Positions 9,663 through 21,623 of a stretch of DNA of 39,893 nt are shown here, piece by piece. Numbering within the stretch: the first letter of the stretch is position 1; the number at the start of each line of letters is the position of its first letter. Both the position numbers and the translations under genes were made by a program. The notes beneath the pieces were generated by a model. That model was not told the DNA's origin and ran no database searches. It was given only the letters and a program-made list of their open reading frames with translations. The DNA comes from Nemertoderma westbladi. Lineage: Eukaryota; Xenacoelomorpha; Nemertodermatida; Nemertodermatidae. The stretch covers positions 1 to 39,893 of the forward strand of contig JAUCBJ010001460.1 in the NCBI GenBank assembly GCA_032718475.1, written 5' to 3'.

Positions 9663-11752
9663 ATGGACGAAAGGAACACGGTTCCCAAGGAACTAATAGA
9701 TCTGCTTACTATAGATCTTAATGATTTAGTCGAAGAAGTTATAGTAGATTCTACATCTGCAGCCCTTAGTTATTGTGATACAAATGAAACAGGCGGTTCG
9801 GTATTTCCTGGTTTTCATTCGGATTCAGATGACTGTGATAGTGATTATGTACCATCCTCAACCAATGATAACACTGATACAGGCTCTGACTCTGATCCGA
9901 CATGTGCTCGTACCGGTACCAAGATAAAAAATACACTGGAATCTGAGGAGAATATTAATAAGAAGCAAATCACTGTTGAGTCAACTGTATTGAAGAAATG
10001 CAAACGCTGCATAAAGGGGAGGCCAGAATTTTGGCGGCGAAATATAACAAAGAAAAAACGGTTGCTTGGAGAAGAATATGTAAACCAAAAGGGCGGAATA
10101 TCCAAACCCAGGCAGATTCGAGATGGTTGTGGCTGCAGGTTTAAACGTGGACAAAAAAGAGGCATTCAATGCGAGTCAAGCATTTTTTCTGATGTCGACA
10201 GGAATAAATTGTTTGAAGCCTTTTGGGGATTACCAACATGGGATTCTAAGAGGGCACATATTCGGGCATTGGTTGGCCTAACTAAAACCAAATCAAATAT
10301 TACTACGCGGAAATCTCGGAGGCTTTCCTATCATTTGAAGAAGGATGATAAAATAGTTCGAGTTTGTAAGAAAATGTTTCTAAGCACATTAGGCATGGGA
10401 GAAAAACAAGTCAGAGGTTGGGTGATGTCTGGTACTGAGTCCAAATCTTCTGTTAGTATGAACCTGCAACATACCAGTACTAGATACAATCAGCGAAACA
10501 CCAACAAGCGTAAGCTTTGCGTGAGGAAACATAATGATATAAAACGAAACAACCATTTAAAACAATGTTTAAAAAGTTTACCAAAAATGGAATCGCACTA
10601 TTGCAGGAAATCCACAAACAAATTTTACTTAGAGCCAACATGGGTGTCTCACGTAGCCCTTCATGAAGAATACACTAAAAGAGCAAAAGAGGATGGAGTT
10701 GATCCGCTTAAAATAGCTAAATTCACGGTTGTATTTCATGAGCTTAATCTAGCTCTTTATCGTCCTCGAAAAGATAGGTGTGATGTGCACGAATCTTATT
10801 TAAAGGGAAACTTGGACAAGGAAACATTTGATCTGCATGAAATAAAATACAAAGCAGCCAAGGCAGAAATGGCTAAAGATTGGGCAGAAAATGCAGTGCC
10901 AAATAGGAATGTTGCCTCAGTAGATATGCAACAGACGCTGCTGTGCCCTTTAACTAAAGCATCGACCATGTACTACAAGATGAAGTTAAAGGTGCATAAT
11001 TGGACGTTTTTTGACGAACACACAGGAGATGTTAATTGTTTTATGTGGGATGAAACTGAGGGGGGAGTTTCCTCCAATGAATTTTCTTCTATTGCAGTTA
11101 AACATTGCAGTAACCTGATCGCGAGCGGCTCCAAAGAAATAATCTTGTGGTCTGATGGTTGCGGGTATCAGAATAGGAATGCAGTAATGAGTAATGCATT
11201 GCTTGGCTTGGCGACAGATCAGGGGGTGTCTATAACTCAAAAGTTCCTGGTATCAGGACATACGGAAATGAAATGTGATTCTGTACATAGTACCATAGGT
11301 CGCGCTGTAGAGAACCTTAATATTTATCTTCCTTCAATGTACTCTCTGCCATGGCACAGTCAGCTAGAAAGGCACCGAAGAATCCTTACCATGTTGAATA
11401 CTTAGACTTCTCTGCATTCAAGTGTTATTCAGAAAGTCTTGTCTATCCATCAGTACGGCCTGGGAAAGTCAAAGGAGACCCATGCGTTACTGATGTCCGC
11501 GCATATATGTACCATAATGGTAAGATACTCTATAAGTTAGATTTTAAGGATGATTGGCGTGAGATACCTTCCCGTTGCCGTACAAGCTTAAATGGTTCTA
11601 ACTCTAAACCCAAACAACTGCATAAATCTAGGGTCCCCATCTCTATGGATAAGTGGGACGATTTACAAGATTTAAAGAAGGTTATACCTCGAGATTCTCA
11701 CTCATTCTATGATGAAATTCCCCACAATAATATCTCGAAGCGAACCCGTTAA
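9663..11752 (+). pseudogene. DDE-type transposase, frameshifted near the C-terminus
   Basis: The main frame (9663-11405) encodes 580 residues: an acidic N-terminus, a Lys/Arg- and Cys-rich part (KCKRC at about 115, CGC...C at 157-175), then a probable catalytic core. Candidate acidic residues are D421 in VASVDMQQ, D498 in LWSDGCGYQNRN and E535/D539 in GHTEMKCDSVHS. This arrangement matches a transposase family common in arthropod and other invertebrate genomes; I cannot place it firmly in a named superfamily (Sola-like is one possibility). The frame ends with unrelated residues, while the next frame (11351-11752) carries the expected C-terminal region (ARKAPKNPYHVEYLDF, later KKVIPRDSHSFYDEIP). 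A one- or two-base indel between about 11340 and 11375 therefore probably disables it. It lies inside matched inverted repeats. Confidence 0.7.
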
Positions 11753-11829
11753 AATAACTTTATTGAACTGCTGTACAGTACTGAGTACTGGTAAGCTAAT
11801 TAATAAAGCTAAATAAATAATAATGAAAA

Positions 11830-12195
11830 GCGAAATAATTATACCTTTTTTTGTTTCTCCCCGAATGGAACTTCATGACACCTTGATAACCCCAATTCCA
11901 TGCATTTTCTGCACTTCTACTAACAGATCAATTAAGTTGCTTCCACAGTTATATACACTCGCATTCGATGTGCCTGCCTAAATGACGTATCTAAGACAAC
12001 TTGTGAGTAAAATCAAGCGCTGAAACGTCGTATCTTTATTATCAAATGGTTGGATTGTTTTTTTTAGGAAACTATGCTGATAGGTAGTATTGCCGTACAA
12101 AATTATGACTGGTGCCCAAATTTTGTTTAAAATTGTATCTTTTTAACTAAACTAAACAGTTTTTTCGCCTTTTCTCAAAACGAAGTTTCTACAAC
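11830..12195. other. Non-coding right end of the 9.2-12.2 kb transposon
   Basis: No gene is seen. The interval holds two subterminal motif copies, gacgtatctaag near 11984 and acgtcgtatctt near 12025. Confidence 0.4.
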
Positions 12196-12229
12196 ATAAG
12201 ACGTTTTCGCACGAAGCCGACGATATTAT
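12196..12229 (-). repeat. Right terminal inverted repeat
   Basis: This is the inverted partner of 9194-9227. Its core reads ttttcgcacgaagccgac on the plus strand. Confidence 0.75.
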
Positions 12230-12358
12230 GATGTAGTTAGTGTAAATTTAACTTTAGCAGGTAACCATATTTGTATTTTTAATAGGATTTAGTTTGAACA
12301 ACACCAAATTAGTAATATAATGTATTAATATACATAAATTAAATTGATGATTGCCTTG

Positions 12359-13248
12359 TTGTGTTGCCGGATTGGTTGGCGAGATAACTCAGATGTTACC
12401 GTACCAAATGGGAGGAATTCCTTCGAACTAAGGAACTCGTTGGCGTTCGATAAATCAACGTTGTGTTGCTGGATTGGTTGGTGAGAGAACTCAGTTGTTA
12501 CCGTACCGGACGGGAGGAATTCCTTCGAACTAAGGAACTCGTTGGCGTTCGATAAACCGACATTGTGTTGTCGGATTGGTTGGTGAGAGAACTCAGTTGT
12601 TATAGTACCGGATGGGAGGAATTCCTTCGAACTAAGGAACTTGTTGGCGTTCGATAAATCGACGTTGTGTTGCCGGATTGGTTGGCGAGAGAACTCAGTT
12701 GTTACCGTACCGGACGGGAGGAATTCCTTCGAACTAAGGAACTCGTTGGCGTTTGATAAACCGACGTTGTGTTGTCGGATTGGTTGTTGAGAGAACTCAG
12801 TTGTTACCGTACCGGACGGGAGGACTTCCTTCGAACTAAGGAACTCGTTGGCGTTCGATAGACCGACGTTGTGTTGTCGGATTGGTTGGTGAGAGAACTC
12901 AGTTGTTACTGTACAGGATGGGAGGAATTCCTTCGAATTAAGGAACTCGTTGGCGTTTGATAAAACGACGTTGTGTTGCCGGATTGGTTGGTGAGAGAAC
13001 TCAGTTGTTACCGTACCGGATGGGAGGAATTCCTTCGAACTAAGGAACTCGTTGGCGTTCGATAAATCGACGTTGTGTTGCTGGATTGGTTGGCGAGAGA
13101 ACTCAGTTGTTACCGTACCGGACGGGAGGAATTCCTTTGAACTAAGGAACTCGTTGGCGTTCGATAAACCGACGTTGTGTTGTCGGATTGGTTGGTGAGA
13201 GAACTCAGTTGTTATAGTACTGGACGGGAGGAATTCCTTCGAACTAAG
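12359..13248 (+). repeat. 102-bp satellite array, about 8.7 copies
   Basis: Copies start with ttgtgttg at 12359, 12461, 12563, 12665, 12767, 12869, 12971, 13073 and 13175, a regular 102-bp period. Each unit carries the hairpin-prone segment ttccttcgaactaaggaa with a TTCGAA centre and an adjoining GAATTC. The last copy is cut at 13248, where the pogo-like transposase sequence begins. Confidence 0.9.
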
Positions 13249-14561
13249 GAACTAACTACCTTCTTGCCCCGCTGCTTCCGTGTTGATGCTGATGAAGTGT
13301 GTTGTGATTGAAGAAGTTCTAATACTACAGAATTTATAGCATTTGTGGATGTATCACTTGGAGCTGATGGAATATGACAAAGACCTTTTTCTCTGTTCAG
13401 TGGATATAATCCTGTGGCTTCAAATCCCTTTATTAAATTTAATGGGAATGCATCGCTAAGTTTATCAGCCAGTCGTTTCATTAGGGCTGGAATTTGAGGC
13501 TTTGGAATAGAACCCTCTGTACGTGTCTCTTTTCTCCAGTTAGAAAGGATATCTCATGCTATCTGCTATATATATAATGCTATCTTAGTAGATCGAAAAC
13601 ATGCCATATCAAGTGGTTGCAGAATATGTGTTGTATTGCCAGGTAGTGGGATGAATCGAACATTGAGCTCTTTACATGCACGGACAACATCAATGGACAA
13701 GTGTGATCCTAAGTTGTCACCTATCAGAATCTTTTTCCCATTAAGATTCATTATGGATGGTTTATAAACCCATTCGAACCACTCCTCGAATCTTATCATG
13801 TCAAACCATCCTGACTCAGTCATTGAATAAGAAGCCCCATTGGGACCACCAGATTTCCATCTTTCGTACATAAACTTCGCTTTGTAAACAATCATCACAG
13901 GATTTACTGCGCCATTAGCACAACCACTGTACATAACAGATGTATTATCTTTAGAATGGTCAATGGATCGTTCAACACGTTTGTGACCTCGGCGACATAT
14001 AACACGCTTTTCACCAGGATCATTTGCAAAGCCTGTTTCGTCATAGTTGCAGATGTTGCTTGCAGGAACATCTTCAATTTCTTTCTCTAGTTCATCATAA
14101 AAACTGTTTAAGGTTTCTGCTGATATTTCAGCCCTGCTTGTTTTGATATTCGCTGCATTGCAAGCACGAAGACCATTACGTTTCATAAAGGAGAGAATCC
14201 ATTCAATACCTGGGTAGTTTTGTTTAAAACATTTGACCTTAATATCCCTCTTTTCAAGAAAGTTATGAACTAAAATTTGAACTTCGGGAATACTCAGTGG
14301 TTTCTTCCAGTCCACTAATACTCCAATAGCGTCCACAATACATTTTTCATCTCCAGCTGTTAATGCAACAGGGTGACCAACTGTTGATTGATGTTGACCG
14401 TTAAGTTTATTCCACAGTGTTCCAATTGAAATTCCATAAGTCTTCGATACCCCTCGAATAGAATCGCCTTTTTTTACATCATCAAGAGCTTTGTTTAATG
14501 TTTCGGTAGAGTAATCTTTATATCGTCTACTGCCCAACTTGCGCTTATAATTACGAACCAT
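13212..14561 (-). pseudogene. pogo/Tigger-like (DDE_1) transposase pseudogene
   Basis: The main minus-strand frame (14561-13566) encodes 331 residues: an N-terminal psq-type helix-turn-helix (about 17-60, with GISIGTLWNKL), then the DDE_1 core with D174 in NYDETGF, D282 in IGDNLGSHLS and D318 in LQPLDMACF. The same frame resumes after two stop codons (TAG at 13568-13566 and TGA at 13556-13554) as an 89-residue C-terminal frame (13481-13212, NLIKGFEATGLYPLN). The stops sit in a small duplication of agatagcat around a TATATATA run. The last C-terminal residues are encoded by the neighbouring satellite. The core residues are intact but the gene is broken, so this copy should not be active. Confidence 0.85.
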
Positions 14562-15316
14562 AATACTTTAATATTTTTATTATTTGTATAGCGATACAGC
14601 GATAGCCTACTTTTCCACTTACTTTTCCATACACTAAGGTTGCAATAACTTTTGAGTATATGCATGGATTTTGCTCAAATTGCATGCAAACCTTTTCTAC
14701 TTCGATTCTCTTTCGATTCATGTAATAAAATTTAAGAAATTCTTTTAAGAAAAAATTTTTCACATTACTTTTTTCACCGGGAAAAAAGTAAATTCAATGA
14801 AATCCTATTGGATACTTTTTTCCCTGGAAAAAAAATGCTTCTTTTTCTCCCGATTTTGGGGGATATTCGTATCAAAAAGTAACAATTTCAGAATAAAAGC
14901 TTTTACGGCCCTCGTTTTGTTATTAAGTAAGTACAACTACAACAAGTAAGTTTTATTAAGTAAAATTAACAGATACAACGTTTTAATTACATTTTCTAAA
15001 CTAATAAAACTCGTAACATAATGAAATAAATTCACATATTCCTAAGCGAATAATTCAGGTCAGATTAAACCGAAGGACTGACCACTTTCAACAATAGAGT
15101 TTATTAAAATCGAGTTTAATTCTTCCTTGGTTGAATAATGGAATAATGTTTTGTCATAATTGTGGACATAATGTTTGATAATGTCCGGTACAGTAACTCG
15201 TATTCTATTAAGTCAACTTATACTATTACTAGGATTACACATTATACTATTACATATCTTAATACTAATCTTATGATAATATGTATGTATTACCGTATAC
15301 ATAATCTGCATGTACA
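14562..15316. other. Gene-free AT-rich stretch
   Basis: No gene is supported. Two palindromic segments are visible: tactttttcaccgggaaaaa at about 14765 and ttttttccctggaaaaaa at about 14816. They may be remnants of transposon ends of the pogo-like element. Confidence 0.35.
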
Positions 15317-15352
15317 TTGTATAGCCCATATTTTTTACAATATTTTTCTATA

Positions 15353-17020
15353 ATGGCTATCCGCAAACTAATTCCCACTTTGGTTAACCACCCTTGTAAA
15401 ATATGCTGTATAGAGGTAAGGCAGAACCACCAGGCACTCTGCTGCGACCTCTGTGATGAATGGCTGCACCTAAAATGCATTTCTCTGGGTCTATCTAAAA
15501 AGGACTACACTCACTTTCAAAACTCAAATTCAAACTGGTTCTGCCCCACTTGTCTATCTGAATCATTGCCATTTATGCACATTGCAGACGACAACGAATT
15601 TACACTCACAGCAAGAGACTACCGTATACCCGACTGCATAGATATTACATACTTAGACACACATTATTTCGATAAGTACAACTTAACAGATCCCACATCG
15701 ACTAAGAACACTGACTTTGACACAGACTTTAACCCAGACGTCCACATTCCCACTGATACTGCACATTTCCGGAACTGTACTTATAGTTTCCCGGAGGACT
15801 TCAATACAAAATTTGGGCATCTCTCCCCAAAACTGTCCCTTATTCATTTCAATGCTCGTAGTTTGTCAGCCAACTTCGATAAAATTGAAAGCTTATTAAT
15901 CAGTTTAAAACGACTTTCTCCGTGATTGCTATCTCAGAAACCTGGCTAAATGACACTGACCACTCACAGTTCTCCCTACCAAACTACAAATTATTTTCTC
16001 AACCTCGAAAAGACAAAGATGGTGGTGGCGTCGCTATATATGTACACACTGACCTTACAGCATTTCCACGCAAGGATTTACATTGTAAATCCCCAACCCC
16101 AATAGAAAAAATATTTTCCTTGAAATCCCACAAACAAAGAGTAAAAATATAATTGTTGGTGCAATCTACCGTCCCCCTAATACCGCTGTGCAGGAAACTT
16201 TCGCCTCTCTACAACCTATGATGGAAAAAATTAATAACGAAGGTAAACCCTGTTTTTTACTTGGCGATTTTAACATCGACTTATTAAAAACAAACATTAG
16301 TCCTGTTAGTGCAGATTTTTTTAACTTTATAACGACCTATAATTACATACACACTATCTCTAAACCCACCCGAATTACAGACCACTCACCAACTCTAATA
16401 GATAACATTTTCACTAACTCTTCATCAACTCTAAAATCTGGGTTACTAATCTCTCATATTTCCGACCACATTCCAATCTTCACGCTTACAGATATATTAA
16501 CTAGTCAGAAACCAAAATAACAATACATGTACCGTAGAAATCTACGCGACAAAAAAAAACAGGAATCTTTCACAAACGCCCTAAAAATGAAAAATTGGGA
16601 TGAATCATACAGACATACTACTGCAGATAGTGCATACAACACTTTCTTACACACCTACCAACACTATTACAATACACACTTCCCACTTGAACGAGAGAAA
16701 ATACGTAACACAGAAAAACCCTGCCTGACTGACTCCTTGGTTAGAGCATTGAAAAAACGCGATCGGCTATTTGGAAATTATACTAAGAACCCCACCCCTG
16801 ATAAACAGGCATCATTCAAACGTTAACGCAATGCATTGAGCAGTTTACTTCGAACCGCAAAGAAAAACTATTACAGTTTGGCACTGGACTTTAAGAAGCA
16901 AAATGCTCGCGCAGTATGGGGTCACATTAATCAGTTAATTCGTAAGAAACCTAAATCCTCATTGCCCACACTGGTAACTCACAACACACGAACATATACT
17001 GCCCCAATAGATATCGCATA
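15353..17020 (+). pseudogene. LINE fragment: zinc finger plus APE-type endonuclease
   Basis: The first frame (ATG at 15353, to 15925) starts with a PHD-like finger: C..C, then CDLCDEWLHLKC and WFCPTC. It ends in SLIHFNARSLS, the start of an APE-type endonuclease. After a frameshift near 15922 the nuclease continues with ISETWLND, then in a further frame LGDFNIDLL (about 16260) and SDHIPIF (about 16460), the classic nuclease motifs. Two more frames (16527-16826, 16836-17020) hold the linker towards the reverse transcriptase. RT itself is missing. Several frameshifts show it is inactive. It is a CR1-like architecture, and a different fragment from the one at 1.1-2.1 kb. Confidence 0.8.
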
Positions 17021-17027
17021 TAGCAAT

Positions 17028-17165
17028 CTGTCTATATTGTCTGTCCATATGTACTACATTTTGTCTGTCTATAATGTCTGTCCATACGTACTACATTTTG
17101 TCTGTCTATGATGTCTGTCCATATGTACTACATTTTGTCTGTCTATATTGTCTGTCCATATGTCA
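17028..17165 (+). repeat. Four ~43-bp tandem repeats
   Basis: Units combine tctgtctat(a/g)(t/a)tgtctgtccatatgt and actacattttg, repeated four times. They begin directly where the LINE fragment stops. The interval from 17166 to 17759 contains C-rich patches (for example ccccacccccc near 17375) but no gene. Confidence 0.8.
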
Positions 17166-17759
17166 TAAATATAAACGCAATATGCCATAAAAATTTTTGC
17201 ACACTACATTTATCCCTTGATAAATGTAAACTGATGTTCAAATTATATTCCCACATTATATCATTCCTACATTATTCCTATATCATTCCTACAGCCACAA
17301 ACCCATCTTAGCGAATTACTGTATGTGTACAATCACATCCCTCATCCTACAGTCAAAGTAAGTCCGACTACACCCCCACCCCCCCTCTCCCACTGAGTGA
17401 GTATCTCCGATTATAATTCCTCAGAAGTAATACTTGAATGACCCCATACCGGTATAACGGAGGTGGTAATCATAAAATATCCCCCCACCCTCCCCCATTA
17501 CTGTATTTATGAGAGCATTTATATTATAAGCGTACTAAAACAGCTAAATAAAGTAAAAGTACTTTTCTCATATTTTAAATAAATTTTACAAATTAAATAT
17601 ATGAACTTGTTATTTTTATTACCAATCGAATAGAATAAAAGTAAATAATAAATTAATTATTACGCTGCAAGTGCTAGCACACTGCTTATAACCTAAGTGA
17701 CACGTGACAGGTAAAGGTGTGTTTTGTGTTAATTATTAGATGAGTAAAAAAATTACGCC

Positions 17760-19160
17760 TTATAAGACCTTATGCATTGATTGTGGCATGTAGTACCATG
17801 GAGAAAGGGTTACATAACGTCTAGCTGTTTCAAGGGCATATTCTTGAAATTTGTCAGCATCAACAACAAAGCCACAACAAAGAGAAATTAGGATGTTGTG
17901 CTGTCTATCTAGGAATGATTTGTCGATGCCAAGTATTCTGGCAGAGACCTCAGCATTTTGGAATACCCTTCTGTATTTCTGCTGTATTTCCATCATTGGA
18001 AGTACCAGAGCCACCAGATTTGGGTTGATCTATGATTAACCCAAGTTCAGTATGAAACTGGTCTTGAATCAGTGCCTTCTCCATTTTCATAATCTGCTTT
18101 GCAGTTTTACCCCTAACAGACCATACTTTAAGTGTTCTTCTGTAGGCTATATGCAGCAAGCATTCCAGAAAACGGATCCACTGATGAAGTGTGGAAAGAC
18201 CATGGTGGTACATGGAGTACTTTTCTGTGACTTTTCTCTTCAACAGAAGGTCAATTTCATTCATATGTGAAGGTGTGGCGCCACAGAAAGAACCACTTTG
18301 GCTGCTGTCAGTCATATCAGACAGCGCGGTGTGTACCTTGCCATCTATAATTGTTACATCAATGATGTGCATTACTGAGAGCTTAGACAGAGAGGTATCA
18401 GCAGGGATGACTTCACTACAGCTTGATTTTACATCAGCTATCTCTTTAAATAGCCTCTCTTGCTCATCGGTGATTCGCTGAGTTGTTTCTTTGGTATACT
18501 CAAAGCGAACTGGTCTACAATATATTTATAAGGTAGACGAAGGATGTTGGTTTTGCCATACAACCTTATGATGTGGGCTGTATTCTGTAAAAGCTCGGAG
18601 TTAGTTCCAGTGGAACGAAGCATGTAATGAATATGGATGAGTCATCAGCAAAGTTTGCTCCAGAACTTGGAAGCTGTTTGTATGAGGACTGTCCAGTGCT
18701 CCCATCAAAACCCACCTTGCTTCGCAACACCATTCGGAAAATATCGCCCGTATTATTGTGTTAATTTAGTGTGTTAATTGAGTGAATTACTTCACTACTA
18801 GTGTCACAAATATGTTTGGTGGTATGCTCAAGCAGGTTTTGCAATGGGACAGATGCCTGATAATTCCTAATGGGTAACACCTATTTTTGGCTTCCCGGAT
18901 GTGATTGTATGCTGGGAGATGTTGACACCCTTAGAACATGCTTTGTTTCTGATTATATCTGGTACATTGATTTACTTAATTTTCCATCGAGCATTAGCGC
19001 AAGACCTCATCATCAGAATACACTACGGATGATTCGGGTTCAGTAGAAACATGCTTGATGATTTCAGATGTACGTTTTCTACCTTCAGCTTTCAAGGAAG
19101 CTGCAGTTGCTGCGACAAGAGTTCTAATTCGTATAATGTGTTCAGGTTTTCTTGTCAATT
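17760..19160 (-). pseudogene. RAG1/Transib-like transposase core, degraded
   Basis: Read on the minus strand, the order is: GRKRTSEIIKHVSTEPES (about 19090-19030), then GFDGSTGQSSYKQ at about 18705 (the probable first catalytic Asp region), a frame 18372-17950 of 140 residues with a DGKVHTALSD and SFCGATP stretch, GLSTLHQWIRFLECLLH and GGSGTSNDGNTA. After a frame break comes a frame 18014-17760 with DKFQEYALETARRYV and WYYMPQSMHKVL. This linear order is what I know from an abundant invertebrate family with RAG1/Transib-like features (NDGNTAR, PW...MP.S.HK). The C-terminal part with the catalytic Glu is missing. At least three frame breaks make it a pseudogene. Confidence 0.55.
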
Positions 19161-20271
19161 AGAGGGGGGGGGGGGGGGGGGGGGGTATCGGGGTATTGAT
19201 TAGGCCAACTGTCTGAGGCCTGTCAGCCTGAGGCGCTGTGGGGCGTCTTACTGCTGTACCGTACCAGTCAGCCGGTACTGCTGTATGCAGTATGCTGTAG
19301 GCCTATCGAACCGGACTGCCGGTACCTCAGTTCATTGTAGTGTAGAGTAGACCTACACGTCTTCTTACTTCTTCTTGTTCTTTGTACAGCTAGCGGTACC
19401 AGTACTCTGGTACTGGCTACTGATATACTACCGGCAGACCAGTACCTAGCCTACCTGTCTACATGACGCCTGCAGTGTATCATAGATATATAGATCTGTA
19501 TTAAAACCAGAATATAGTACAGCAATAATAGTGAGATATCTGGATATGGCTATCTCTAAATAGTGGTACAGTTAGTTACAAAGTTCCGGGTTCTCAAACT
19601 TCTGCAACTGTTGATGCTTTGGTAATACACGTTGAAAAGATTCAAACATATGAAATACCGGTACTTCCTCCACTTCCACTATCGATGGTTCGCTATCCAT
19701 CCTATCTCGACACCTCTAGTTGCTCGTAGCAACAAGGTATAACAAGCTACTGCTTGTGACAGAGGCAAGGTATGAGGAGCATGCAACTTCTCTATGAGTA
19801 CCTCTACTCCCAGCATCACAATGGCCACCAAAACAACTGGGAAATCGGACCCCAGATAGAACCACTGAACACATAATCTGGGACTGGCATCATTACCCAG
19901 GAAGGGTAAAACCTAAGTTGTAGTAAGCGACAGCACTTATTGAAGGAATATGGCCTCCCAAAGGGGAGGTGCTAAGACAAACTGACTTCGTAAGCCAGGA
20001 GCGATAAAATGCAGATGTGATCTATAAAAACCCAAATACGTATAAATCCTTGTCGCTGCGATCTGCACGTACCATATGTATGCACTGCATATCTCGAATA
20101 CAGAAGCAAAGTCTTAAGTAGCATGCACATATTGTTCGGAAGAAAGCCACAGAAGAAAGGCCACCAGCAGCCAAGCTGAAAACTTTCAAAGATTCCGAAC
20201 TTAGTAAATAGAGTATTGTATATAGAAATAGAGTAAATAGTAAATAGAGTATTGCAATACTATTTGTCAGC
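19161..20271. other. Non-coding: poly(G) tract and GTAC/CCGG-rich DNA
   Basis: A run of 22 G lies at 19164-19185. From about 19190 to 19480 the DNA is rich in short palindromic words (gtac, ccgg, ggcctа-like ggcct). From 20022 to 20271 the sequence may be an intron of the gene at 20.3-21.6 kb. No supported gene is present. Confidence 0.4.
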
Positions 20272-21623
20272 TTACCAAGCTTTTTCCTCCAGTTGCGACA
20301 TGGTCCCGATGAAATGTTCATCCCTGGTGAGCTGCCGAATCTGTGGACCATCAAAGACACCGGCCTTGATCTTTTCAATGGACAGCCCAGGAAATACCAA
20401 GGTGAGATACTTGAAACAGTCGCCTTCAGTTGGTAGTGCTTTGACGAATTGCTTTATGAGACCCAGTTTTATGTGCAGAGGTGGGAATATTATTTTACTC
20501 CTGTCAACAAGTGGGTCATATAGAATATTGGGATCTCCAGATTTGAGGTCAGATCTTGGAGGCCAATTTGTCTCAACCCAGTGCCTCTCTCGAGCTCGGC
20601 TGTCCCACATGCACAGAAAGCAGGGATACTTTGTGTAGCCACGTTGTTGGCCAAGAAGGAAACAAACCATTTTAAGGTCAACACAGATGATCCAATTGTG
20701 TTTGTCATATTGCAAAAACTCAATGACACTCTTAATGTCTCCATATTCTTCTCGAAGACAAACTGAATGGCCGATTGGCACTGCACCGAATAAATTTCCA
20801 TTGTGGAGAAGGACACACTTCAAGCTCCGCTTTGAGCTATCGATGAACAGTCGCCATTCAATTGGATTGTACATCGGAACTCCTAATTCCTCCAGTAAAC
20901 CAGCAATGTTGTGGCAATACACAAAGCTACTATCACTTCGAAAGTACTTCAGAAATTCACTTTCCCTGGTACGAAAGTATGATACCTTTGCTCCTTGTTC
21001 AAGTAAGTTTTTCTCATTAAGTCTAGATGCTAAGATTTCTGACGCCTTTTTTGAAAGGCCCAAATCACGTGCCAAATCATTTATCTCATGTTGAGCAAAT
21101 CCCTTAAGAGCTGAATCATCTTTGACTTCAAAGTCGGTGTCATCATTGTTGTCGCTGTGTTCTTCAACATCACCCAGATCTTCTTCTAGTGGGGGTAGTT
21201 GACTAAAAACGGGTACCGGGATTTCATCTGAATGGGGCACTGGACGTATGGCTGATGGTAGATTAGGATATTCTATTTTACTTTTGTTTTTCTTGTTGTA
21301 CCCTGAAGTTTTCACTAAACAAAAGTAACAATCAGTGCAATGGTCTTTTTGTTCTCGCCAAATCATTGGTATACCAAATGCCAACTTTTCACGAGTTCCT
21401 TTGGTCCACATCCTTAAACTCTCAACACACTGCTTGCAGACCTTTTCGGGGGCCCAAGGCTTGCCTTGATCACAAGTTTTACCTTAAAATATGCGAAATA
21501 TGCATGCTTAACAAATGCGCTAATGTTTGTTCTTTCGCTTGGAATGGTGAAGCTACCGCAGATATAGCAAAATGAATCGGGACTGTTTATGCATTTGCGA
21601 CGAGAAGTAGAAGGAGCAGACAT
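20272..21623 (-). pseudogene. Unclassified transposase-like gene, one frameshift
   Basis: The reading frame starts at ATG 21623 with a zinc-finger-like segment (RRKC, then FCYICG), runs to about 21476, and then shifts by one base. The sequence resumes in another frame as WAPEKVCKQCVESLR, completing a C..C pair, and runs into the long frame 21411-20272 (379 residues). That part has a WREQKDHCTDCYFC motif, WRLFIDSSKRS with a possible catalytic Asp, ICVDLKMVCFLLG with a second Asp, and KYPCFLCMWDSR. The C-terminus ends at ...EEKAW next to ttggtaagc, a good splice donor, so further exons may lie at lower coordinates. I recognise the family from many invertebrate genomes but cannot assign a function. 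The layout (Cys clusters, spaced Asp) suggests a transposase relative. The single indel may be a recent mutation or an assembly error. Confidence 0.6.

Larger units (their letters stand above)
9194..12229. mobile_element. DNA transposon with terminal inverted repeats, about 3.0 kb
   Basis: The ends carry inverted repeats of about 34 bp, with 30 matching positions between 9194-9227 and the reverse complement of 12196-12229; the core is gtcggcttc-N-tgcgaaaa. Subterminal copies of the tgcgaaaa/cgtatc motif occur at about 9371, 9457, 11984 and 12025, as expected for transposase binding sites. It carries one transposase gene, frameshifted near its 3' end. No clear direct target-site duplication was found: the flanking ataatat/atattat are inverted rather than direct and are counted in the ends. 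Confidence 0.75.

Noticed and set aside
20022-20378. Minus-strand 118-codon frame as a separate gene
   Set aside because: It overlaps the end of the unclassified gene in another frame and the probable intron; no domain.
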